Assembly: GCA_963752855.1 (NCBI GenBank)
Contig: CAVVZX010000042.1
Location: 6,832-70,831, forward strand
DNA: 64,000 nucleotides
Direction: 5' to 3'
Source of the DNA: DATJPW01 sp963752855
Lineage (GTDB): Bacteria > Desulfobacterota > Desulfomonilia > Desulfomonilales > Desulfomonilaceae
The translations under genes were made by a program, and so were the position numbers. Below, piece after piece: positions 8,483-16,087 of the stretch (positions are counted from its first letter, which is position 1; each line of letters starts with the position of its first letter). The notes under the pieces were generated by a model. That model was not told the DNA's origin, did no database searches, and worked only from the letters and a program-made list of their open reading frames with translations.

Positions 8483-9221
8483 GGCTTCAACTCCCCCGTA
8501 TCGGAAATAGTACTTTAAGAACTACAAGACTCGCCGAAATTGGCCGGGTTGACATTGCCCCCAGCGGACATCCGTCTTAACAAAGATATTCCGAATCATC
8601 TCACCAAAAAGCTCTAGTTTGATTTCAAAGTTATTCGACAGTCATAACATAATGCAATTAAGGGGAAAATTACCTCATGTGGCCAAACGCGCTGAGGTAA
8701 TTCCCCGATGACAGTTCTTTCTCCAATGTTTCAATTTTGTAACTTTTCTTTAAGTTTCCGGTTCTTATCATTACTCGGGCCAAGGCTTTGTGATGGTATA
8801 TCTACGGAATTGTTTATGCTGAAAGTCTGACATATAATTATCATCGAATGCAATTTTTTTTTCGAGGCACAATATGAAAAGCGAGCAAAGTTAACGCGTG
8901 ATCTTCGCGGCTCACAACGCTCAGCTATGAGTAAACAGCAGATTTGGCCCCAATCCTACGACAAATGAAGTGCGACTGTTTGCCTCTGAGTTCGAATAAC
9001 CGTGATTCTTTGTGTACGCTGGCATTTGACAACCTTTTCTCTGTTGTGCTTGGACTTTCTGAACTTCTCAGCTGAGGCTGCAACTAGAATCATAATTAAG
9101 ATTTATTTCTCCAACAAATCGGAAGTAAGGAACCTGCCGACAAACTTACCGAGGTTCCGTGTGATCAATTCTGAGCTATTTTCTGAAACGGGGATGGTAT
9201 GGGTGCTTTTTGCAAATTTGA
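8483..9221. other. Intergenic region upstream of the cytochrome operon
   Basis: About 740 bp, AT-rich, with no convincing gene. It separates the minus-strand cytochrome operon from the 3' end of the composite transposase gene, so it should contain the promoter of the operon. The only clear structure is the inverted repeat at 8662-8706. A 77-codon frame on the plus strand at 9002 has no start signal or recognisable product. Confidence 0.6.
8662..8706. promoter_or_regulatory. Inverted repeat upstream of the octahaem cytochrome gene
   Basis: The arms aattacctca and tgaggtaatt are perfect over ten bases and extend outward as gggg/cccc with two extra A residues in the left arm, around a loop of 15 bases. 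It lies about 180 bp upstream of the cytochrome start. No T-run follows on either strand, so a regulator-binding site or long operator is more likely than a terminator. Confidence 0.45.
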
Positions 9222-11993
9222 TTATCCTACCCTAGGTGGCTCCTGCCCCGGCCAATTCCTCCCCGCCGGTTGGGAGTTTCTGAGCGGTGTTTTGCGTCGA
9301 AACCGGTCGATGTCCTTCTCGCCAGACAAAAGGAACTTGAGAAGTGATTTGTCTTGAAACCGACATGTCTGAGATATTCCCAATAACAATAGAAAAGAGC
9401 GGGAAACTGATTCGTTAAATGAACCGGATATTCTCCTTTGCACTGCAAGGTGCCTGAGTGCCCGCTCGGCCGCGTTGTTGTTCCAATCCACTTCGTCCAG
9501 GGCAATAAATGTGAAGAGTCTCTCCTTGTATTGAGAGAAACGCTTTTGATAACGAAGAACCACCTCCGAACTGTAGGTCCTCATTATGACTCTATCGTAA
9601 AACCTCTGCACGTCCTTGTGGAACTTATTGAGATGCCTCCTTTTAAGACCAAACTTTTCTACTGCTCGGAGAATAGGCAGGATCAGGTTCTTAACCTCTG
9701 CAACGAATGCCTCAAACTCGTTGTCGAACGGGGACTTCCACAGATCCTCATTAAGGTCTCGAATCAAATGAGACCAGCATTTCTGTTGCTTGCATTTCAC
9801 GGAGTCATAACCAGGATAGAACTCGGACACCAAGACACCCATAAATTTTTCCAGAGCTTGGTGGACTATCAGTGCTTCTCTGGAATCAGTAAGCCTGAAG
9901 ATCGTGTGTCTGCCATTGGTAAACACCCATACGTAATGATCGTGGCCTTCAATGCTTATCTTTGTTTCATCGACGTATACGCATGGGCTTTCGAGAATGC
10001 GTCGAACCAGCATCTTTTCGGTGTCGCAATAGTAGGCCGAGAACTCGTTGATAAAATTTACAATTGAGCTTTCGCTCATGGTCTCTCGGAATTGATCTTC
10101 CATAACTCGAATGATCGCGCTGTACGGCAAGCGGAGACACAGCCTTTGATACACGGCCCAGGCACGAAATCTTCGGCCGAACAAACGCCCTCCCAATCGT
10201 TCGATTGCATGGGGGGCGAAGGAATGCTCGCATTTTCTGCAGTAACTTCTTGTGCCATAATACTTTGTCATGGATTTCCTGACCCCGTTTTTCGTAAAGA
10301 CAAGGTCGATCACGGTCTGGGAAGCCATGTCCCCGGTCGGTTTGAGCGTCTCTCCTCGATGCCGTAGGCACTTTCTTCTTCGTGGTACGCGCACTGTCTT
10401 GGTGGCTTTGGGAATTCTTCGAATGCTGGCAGGGTGGCCCTTTCGAGGGCCGCGATTACTGTTGTGATGATCGTCCCTCTTGTCTTCCTTTTTGACGCTT
10501 ATCCTTTTCTTTTCGTACTCACCGTGTGCGAATTTCAGCAAAGCTTGGAGTTCATCATGGAGTCGAGCACCTCTTTCCGTTGATTGCTGCTTGGGCCTGT
10601 GGGCAAAATCAATTTGGGACGATGAAGAAGCGTCCTCTTGAATTCGAGTTATCTCGTCAGTAACAAGTCGCAGAGCTTCACAATCCTCACGGTTATATGT
10701 GGTCAACAAATCGCGGTACCTTGGATCCTGAGTGGTTTCCCAATGATGCCACCAGACAAGGCTTTGCAAGCCAGAAGCGTTTGGAGCTGACCAAGAAGCG
10801 CCTACGAGCCGTCCCAATTCTTTGAGACTGTTCGATCTTGCCGGAAAGTATAATTTGCCGAAGATATGAGCATTGATGTTGACAAGGCGATCCTTCATGT
10901 CCACGACCCCACGCCCATACCGATGCCCAAGGGTCTCAATAGCCCTGGGCTCATAGCTTCCGTAATGGAAGATGGGGGCTTCAGGATATTCACGGATTTT
11001 TTCAACTACGTTGTGCCATATATCGCGTTCGTTTTTCGCAGTGTCCGCCCAGTAAGCGTGATGTTCGAGTGTGTTAGGATCTCGAATCAGGAGGCCTATG
11101 AGGTAGTAGACCTTTCTATCTGGGATACCTTCAATATCCAGAAAGATTTCCACCTGCTGCCTGAGGAGGCATGGAATTTCTAGCAGATAGATCTTGCCAG
11201 TTCTGATGGCCAGTGCTTGCAACTCGGGGCTGAATGTAACTTTGCCAAGGGCTCGTGGTTTCCTCCTCTTTCTTGGTTTGAACAAATAGGATAGCTGTTC
11301 AATCGAGAAGATACCTTTTGCTTCATATTTTAGGACTGTTTTTGGTGTGAGGCCCTGCAGCAGACTGATGTGACCCAACTTCTCAGCCTCGGCTTTGCAG
11401 AGAATATCGAATTGGCACAATTGGCAGTGTTTCCTCAACGATGGTGAGGGAACAGTCTGCGGCGGAGCCTCTATCCATGCTCTTAGAGGCGATAAGAAAG
11501 GTCCAAGATTTTTCTCAGCTTGTTCGAGGTTAACGGTATGCTCTTTGTGGTCCATGGTCACAATCTTACCCTTATCAGGGGGCTTCCCTTGAATCTCTCC
11601 TAGGGCAAAGGCGAGGAAGTACAGTTCGAGCTTGTCTTCATCGGTCACAGTATAGTTGCCGACGAAGGTGGTTGGCTCATAACTGTGGCCCCCCAGCAGC
11701 GACTTACGCCTGACTTTGGTCAGAAGTGGATACTCTGCTTCAATTTGTTCAGCCCGGAGTGTTGTGCCTGCCAGAACCGGCTTTGCTTGCTATAGGTCAT
11801 TGATAGCCCCTGATTGAATCCGTGTCCCAACCGTGGCAAGTTTTCGGATGAATTCGTTTTGATTACCGATCCGATTCATTCGAATAATTCTGACATACTC
11901 ATTCTCGCTACCCTGCTCGTGGCTGAACAGCAACAGAAAGGCCTTTCGAGGACACTGGCAATATGCCACTAAGATGTCTGGCGTGATTTTCAT
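9222..11993 (-). pseudogene. Composite RecB-like nuclease / DEDD exonuclease / IS66-type transposase, amber-interrupted
   Basis: Read from the ATG at 11993 (MKITPDILVAYCQCPRKAF, preceded by a GGCAGGA ribosome site), the frame is open to a TAG at 11790-11792. It then continues in the same frame without a shift to 9222, about 923 codons in all. The N-terminal third resembles TM0106-type RecB-like nucleases, with a Cas4-like cysteine set (CQCP early, CQLCQFDILC later). Next is an RNase H-fold exonuclease part with DEDD-type motifs FLDIEG and YNREDC. The C-terminal half is an IS66-like transposase with YVDETKISIEG, EFYPGYDSVKCKQQKCWSH and NNNAAERALR as the DDE region, preceded by a CRKC zinc-binding motif. 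The residue at the amber would be Q in a CAG codon, one transition away. Terminal inverted repeats were not found. Confidence 0.75.
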
Positions 11994-12840
11994 GTTCCTG
12001 CCTCTTCGACACGAAACTGGCCGGTTACAATCCTTACAGTCACATGAACGGCTCTCGTCGAACTTCACACGAAGAATCGCGGCACCATGCCTATCTCAGC
12101 GTTATGCACCGCCTTGCCACGGAAGGCATCGGTTTCGCAGAATAGATCGCTCTTGGTCTAGGTGACCCGAGAGCATGGGCGGCTTCTACTACAAGTCCCG
12201 ATCATAGACAAGCGCGGGTTTGATGCTGGGTTCTGATAAAGTCTTGATATAATTTAGCCGGACGCATCAGCTCTGCGATTATTGTTGGCACCTAGTCAGA
12301 AGGGGTTGGTTCAGCCTCGTTCGACACCCTCGGTGCTGAATAGGATAAATCGGAAGCGAAAACCGATTTATTTCTTTGGCTGATCTGTGCTAGAAACGGC
12401 TGGAGAGCTCGTTCAAGCATAGCCTTGGACGGCAACGAAGGCCTTAATCATCCCGTGACGCTTGACGAACCGATGCGTTGGCCTTGTGGCAAGGTATCTT
12501 TCAGTTCTTGGTGTCCAAATGGTGTCCGTCGGAAGGGAAACCTGGAGAAGGGCAGGAGACCGACGAAGGGCCGATGACGGATTGGTAGGTGTCCCCACTT
12601 TGTACCCACTTTTTGAAAACGAGGGGATGCAAGCGAGTTCTACGTGGATCGAAAAGGCTTGAGAAGACTAAGGCTCGTGGGTAAGTGGTTGATAAGATTA
12701 GTAGTGGAGACAGGGATTCGATTTCCCTTGGGACTGCAACAGCATGAACAAACGCGTGCACGTCACGAGTTTCATCGCTCCTTGGACTTGTGTTTCCAAC
12801 TACGAATCAACATACTAGCACTACGTGCAAAGAGGTTGAA
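11994..12840. other. Gap between transposase and toxin-antitoxin pair
   Basis: About 850 bp with no credible protein gene; several short frames exist on both strands without start signals. It should hold one end of the mobile element, but I could not find a matching terminal repeat. Near its right end is the tRNA/tmRNA-like 3' end at 12705-12728, and the last 50 bases carry the ribosome site of the antitoxin gene. Confidence 0.5.
12700..12740 (-). other. Degenerate tRNA/tmRNA-like 3' end (possible attachment-site remnant)
   Basis: On the minus strand the sequence reads agggaaatcgaatccct followed by gtctcca and cta. This looks like a T-arm with the conserved TCGAATC loop core, then a 3' acceptor strand of the tRNA-Ser or tmRNA kind. 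No matching 5' half, anticodon arm or CCA is present. Integrative elements leave such fragments at their ends, and it lies between a transposase gene and a toxin-antitoxin pair. The call is tentative. Confidence 0.3.
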
Positions 12841-13026
12841 ATGACTGTCAAAGAAATAGCTATAAAGACTATTCAGCAACTCCCGGCTGATGCCACATGG
12901 GAAGACATCCAGGAGCGCATCAATTTTGTGTCTGGGGTGCGCAAGGGCCTTCGCGAACTCAATGAAGGAAAGGGCATTGCCCATAAGATGGTAAAGGAGG
13001 AATTCGCCGAATGGCTTTCAAGCTGA
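12841..13026 (+). CDS. Antitoxin of a ParE/RelE-type module
   Basis: The 61-residue protein begins at the ATG at 12841, eight bases after a GAGG ribosome site; a longer frame from 12790 has no such site. It is mainly helical (MTVKEIAIKTIQQLP, then a segment with TWEDIQERINFVSGVRKGL) and ends in an acidic/hydrophobic tail that could wrap the toxin. Proteins of this type precede ParE toxins and bind both toxin and promoter DNA. Its last 16 bases overlap the toxin gene, the usual arrangement for coupling the two. No clear ribbon-helix-helix or Phd signature can be named by eye; the call rests on size, position and partner. Confidence 0.75.
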   Translation: MTVKEIAIKTIQQLPADATWEDIQERINFVSGVRKGLRELNEGKGIAHKMVKEEFAEWLSS

Positions 13027-13310
13027 TCTGGTCTCCTTCAGCTCAGCTGGATGTCAAGGATATTGCCGTCTTTATCGCTGAAGACAGCCCCTCGGCTGCA
13101 AAGCGCTTTGTCCAAAGCCTGTTCCAGGCGGTGGAAAGATTAGCCGATTTCCCGGAGTCCGGGCGCATTGTTCCGGAGTTCGATGATCCAGGCATCCGAG
13201 AAGTGATTCGAAGGCCATGCAGGATTGTCTATAGAATCGATCGCGGAAAGCGTACCGTTGAGATAGTAAGAGTCTGGCACACGGCCAGGGGTACACCGGA
13301 TATCCAGTAG
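13011..13310 (+). CDS. ParE/RelE-family toxin
   Basis: The 99-residue protein has the ParE/RelE fold signature: the N-terminal strand and helix (WSPSAQLDVKDIAVFIAEDSP), the LADFPESGRIVPEF turn, then IREVIRRPCRIVYRIDRGKRTVEIVRVWHTAR, a series of C-terminal strands with the conserved R-x-Y-R-I core. ParE toxins poison DNA gyrase, while RelE toxins cut mRNA on the ribosome; the sequence is closer to ParE, but the target is inference. It starts inside the end of the antitoxin gene (16 bp overlap). The pair lies in a region with other signs of mobility and may stabilise it. Confidence 0.88.
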   Translation: MAFKLIWSPSAQLDVKDIAVFIAEDSPSAAKRFVQSLFQAVERLADFPESGRIVPEFDDPGIREVIRRPCRIVYRIDRGKRTVEIVRVWHTARGTPDIQ

Positions 13311-13458
13311 GTGTTGGCAGTTGAAGGATGCAGGTGGCGCCACTGGGCTCTGCAATTTCGCGGAGCGAATGAAAAGGGTACGGAATCAAATTAAACGGCC
13401 AGCCTATTTATCCACTGTGTTTGCAACGATTGTGGACAAGGAGCGTGGTGTAATTATT

Positions 13459-13827
13459 GTGAAGAATACTGTGGACCTGGACAATTGGGAGGACATTTGC
13501 ACTAAATGCGGTAAGTGCTGCTATGAGAAGGTTGACCTCGGCGGGGGCATGATCCGTTACACCGATGAACCGTGTGCGCATCTGGACACAGAAACGAACT
13601 TGTGCAAGGTTTATGAGAGGCGCCATGAGGTGCAGCCGGATTGTGTAAGTCTCACTGCGAACCTCGTGCGGTACATCCACTGGTTGCCTGAGGATTGCGC
13701 TTACGTCGAATATGTGAGACACCAAGACACGCTTTCTGCTGTCCGTGTAGCGGAAAAGGCAAGAACGCGCTGTGGTAGTTCTCGGAGGAGAAAAAGGAAT
13801 GGCCATAAAAACCTTAAACGTCAATGA
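13459..13827 (+). CDS. YkgJ/YcgN-like cysteine-cluster protein
   Basis: The core motif CTKCGKCCYEKVDLGGG followed by CAHLD, TNLCKVYERR and QPDCVSL is the pattern of the YkgJ family, small proteins thought to bind a metal or Fe-S cluster through eight cysteines. The frame is open from 13321, but its first part shows no family likeness, and a GTG at 13459 gives about 122 residues. The start is uncertain. The 3' end overlaps the beginning of hypB, and the last 25 residues, rich in arginine and lysine, look unlike the family and may be a read-out of the hypB leader. Its function is not known; the overlap with a nickel-enzyme maturation gene may be meaningful. Confidence 0.72.
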   Translation: MKNTVDLDNWEDICTKCGKCCYEKVDLGGGMIRYTDEPCAHLDTETNLCKVYERRHEVQPDCVSLTANLVRYIHWLPEDCAYVEYVRHQDTLSAVRVAEKARTRCGSSRRRKRNGHKNLKRQ

Positions 13828-14458
13828 AGACATTCTGAATGCTAATGACGTTCTAGCGGAAAATCTGAAGAACCGATTCAGCCAGTCACGTGTTTTCGTG
13901 ATGAATCTCATGTCCTCACCCGGCGCGGGTAAGACGTCGATCATTCTAAGGATCATCCAGGCATTAGCGAACAAATTCAAGATAGGGGTCATTGAAGGCG
14001 ATATCGCGTCGGACGTAGATTCCCGGAAGATAGCCGAGACAGGCGTGGACGTCCTCCAGGTCAATACCAAAGGGGCTTGTCATCTGGATGCTAACATGAT
14101 TCTGTCTGCAACCAACAGCCTGGGTTTGGATGGAAAGCAGCTCCTGATCATAGAAAATGTGGGAAATTTGGTCTGCCCGGCTGAATTTCAATTGGGCGAG
14201 GACATAAAAGTCATGATCCTGTCGATCCCGGAAGGTCACGACAAGCCGCTGAAGTACCCGTTGATGTTCACTGAATCCAACGCCTTGATATTAAATAAGG
14301 TTGATTTGCTGCCTCACACGGACTTTGACATGAACGAATTGCGTAAAACGGTTAAGGCCATGAACCCGGCCATACAAATTTTTTCAGTGTCCGCTAAAAC
14401 CGGTGAAGGCGCTGAAGAATTCACAGCATGGCTCGCGGAAAAGATCGCCGCCAAATAG
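13799..14458 (+). CDS. hypB: Hydrogenase nickel-incorporation GTPase HypB
   Basis: HypB hydrolyses GTP while delivering nickel to the large subunit of [NiFe]-hydrogenases, together with HypA. The start at 13799 follows a GGAGGAGAAAAAGGA ribosome site and gives 219 residues. Visible motifs are the P-loop SSPGAGKTS (about residue 38-46), EGDIASDVDSRKI, the metal-binding CHLDA segment, ENVGNLVCPAEFQLGED and the guanine-specific NKVDLL. The N-terminal histidine-rich or CXXCGC nickel-storage extension seen in some bacteria is absent. No hypA, hypC-F or hydrogenase structural gene is in the window, so the target hydrogenase is encoded elsewhere. It overlaps the YkgJ-like gene. Confidence 0.93.
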   Translation: MAIKTLNVNEDILNANDVLAENLKNRFSQSRVFVMNLMSSPGAGKTSIILRIIQALANKFKIGVIEGDIASDVDSRKIAETGVDVLQVNTKGACHLDANMILSATNSLGLDGKQLLIIENVGNLVCPAEFQLGEDIKVMILSIPEGHDKPLKYPLMFTESNALILNKVDLLPHTDFDMNELRKTVKAMNPAIQIFSVSAKTGEGAEEFTAWLAEKIAAK

Positions 14459-14543
14459 GGACCTGAATTTACTGGTTCCTCTGCTTCATGGGGTGTTCAC
14501 ACGGCTATGTGATCGGTTGATGTGCGCCACGAAAGGCTGATTA

Positions 14544-15359
14544 ATGATTTTGACTCAACATGGGTTAAGACGGTGGCTTCTGGCAGTGGGATTGCTTATT
14601 TACGGTTTTACAGCAGCTGTACCCGATTCTATTTTTGGAAAAGAACTCTCCGATGCGGAAGTCGCAAAGGAGCTTGTTAAGCAAAACAATAAAGTTATTA
14701 TCGAAGAATTTCTCAAATACGAACTCGGCGAGGTGAATCAACACGTAACACGGCCTTTACTGAAGAACCACGAGTCTCTCGAATTTTTCATCAAACAGGC
14801 GGAAAGAGGTCCGCTTAACAATCTTTTGTTTCTGGAAACGCAGGTTCACAAGCTCCGGGACGCGCAAAGAAACATCAATTCTCTTCCTTACTCCATCAGC
14901 TTCTCTTCCGGTGAAAAGAAGAAAATTCTCGGTCTCCGCTCGATCGCAGACAGAATGGTCTCTTATGGAATTCCTCTCATGAAACGTGACTTTCTTCGGA
15001 TTGTTGAGGCTGCCAAGCAAATGGCTGACAAGAAGAACAAACACCCGATGGAATTGATGCGCGATCCTGCCTTTCGAGACTCTGTATATCGGTCCTGCGA
15101 ACCGACGGCGCAAAGGATGGATGAAGAAATAGGCAAGCTCTCTGAAGGTGAGCTTATCTCTATGCGCCTCGGATGGACACTCGAACAGGTGACCATCACT
15201 CGGTTGTGGTTAGTGTGGAATGACAACTGGCTGCCGAACCCGGACGATTATATGGTTTTCAGGAAAAAGCGCAGTGAGTGGTTTCAAAACCGTCTCAAAA
15301 GAATTTATGGCGACGAAGCCGCGGCCAAACCCACATCCTCGAAGAGTGGCGGAAAATGA
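14544..15359 (+). CDS. Secreted protein of unknown function, partner of ABC exporter
   Basis: I do not recognise this 271-residue protein. It begins with a basic segment and a hydrophobic stretch (RRWLLAVGLLIYGFTAAVP), probably a signal peptide. The rest is a helical, charged domain with a tryptophan-rich C-terminal part (LWLVWNDNWLPNPDDYMVF, about residues 225-243) and a short lysine/serine tail. Its stop overlaps the start of the ABC ATPase gene as ATGA, so the two are translationally coupled. That suggests it is the periplasmic component or cargo of the ABC system encoded at 15356-18604. The start at 14544 follows an AAAGG site by about ten bases. Confidence 0.6.
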   Translation: MILTQHGLRRWLLAVGLLIYGFTAAVPDSIFGKELSDAEVAKELVKQNNKVIIEEFLKYELGEVNQHVTRPLLKNHESLEFFIKQAERGPLNNLLFLETQVHKLRDAQRNINSLPYSISFSSGEKKKILGLRSIADRMVSYGIPLMKRDFLRIVEAAKQMADKKNKHPMELMRDPAFRDSVYRSCEPTAQRMDEEIGKLSEGELISMRLGWTLEQVTITRLWLVWNDNWLPNPDDYMVFRKKRSEWFQNRLKRIYGDEAAAKPTSSKSGGK

Positions 15360-16087
15360 ACGAGCGGGCGCATGCCGGTTCGCTGATACGCCTCGACAAT
15401 GTGAGCAAGAGTTTTCACAGCGGGCTCTCGTGCGAAATCTATCCTTTGAATTCCATTAATGTTGACGTAGATCAGGGTGAGAGAATAATCTTGCTGGGCA
15501 AAAGTGGTTCGGGCAAGACCACCTTCTTGAACCTCGTGGGGGGTGTGGATGTTCCTACCAGCGGAGCTATCTTCTTCGACGGTCGCCGGATCTCCGCCAT
15601 GTCCTCCAGCGAATTAGCCCTGTACCGAAGAAAAGAAGTGGGTTTCATATTTCAGGCATTCAATCTTTTTTCCACGTTGAGTGTCGGTGAAAACCTTATG
15701 CTGCCTTTGGAGTTGCTCGGAATCTCGAAGGAGGATCGCGCAAGAGAAACTCTTGACGCGGTGGGACTCGACGGGCAATGGGACAAATTCCCCGAGCAGC
15801 TTTCCGGGGGTGAACAGCAACGGCTGGCCATTGCCAGGGCCTTAGTAAAAGGGCCCAGGCTCATTTTGGCTGACGAACCAACAGGAAACCTGGATCTGGA
15901 GACCGGCAATACGATACTGGAGCTTATCCACGAGATTTGTAAGAGCCGAAACGCCACTTTGATCATGGTCACGCATAGTTCCGAGGCCCTTTGGCTGGCT
16001 GATCGGACTTTCAGACTAAGGTCGGGGAAGCTTCTTGAAGAGCCTGCCGGCGCTGGGACTTGTGTCTGTGAAACTTCAGATTCTTGA
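15356..16087 (+). CDS. ABC transporter ATPase, LolD/MacB type
   Basis: The 243-residue protein has the complete ATPase set: Walker A GKSGSGKTT (about residues 46-54), the Q-loop, the signature LSGGEQQRLAIARAL, Walker B RLILADEPTGNLD and the H-loop VTHS. The DEPTGNLD form is typical of the LolD/MacB/FtsE group, which power lipoprotein sorting or export of peptides and drugs from the inner membrane. The ATG at 15356 overlaps the stop of the preceding secreted protein, and the permease gene starts four bases before this gene ends (ATGA). The three genes are therefore one operon. The frame is open further upstream but only across the preceding gene. Confidence 0.92.
   Translation: MNERAHAGSLIRLDNVSKSFHSGLSCEIYPLNSINVDVDQGERIILLGKSGSGKTTFLNLVGGVDVPTSGAIFFDGRRISAMSSSELALYRRKEVGFIFQAFNLFSTLSVGENLMLPLELLGISKEDRARETLDAVGLDGQWDKFPEQLSGGEQQRLAIARALVKGPRLILADEPTGNLDLETGNTILELIHEICKSRNATLIMVTHSSEALWLADRTFRLRSGKLLEEPAGAGTCVCETSDS

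Noticed and set aside
9002..9235. 77-codon frame on the plus strand beside the transposase 3' end
   Set aside because: No ribosome site, no recognisable product, unusual composition; it overlaps the end of the transposase frame.
9222..11648. Reading the long frame as a complete gene starting at the GTG at 11648
   Set aside because: The family likeness continues upstream in the same frame beyond 11648 to the amber codon and then to the ATG at 11993.
11790..11792. Amber codon read as pyrrolysine or recoded
   Set aside because: Pyrrolysine is known mainly in methylamine methyltransferases; a CAG to TAG change in a transposon gene is the simpler reading.
12413..12761. Overlapping frames on both strands before the toxin-antitoxin pair
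   Set aside because: No motif of an integrase or other protein could be recognised; they lack start signals.
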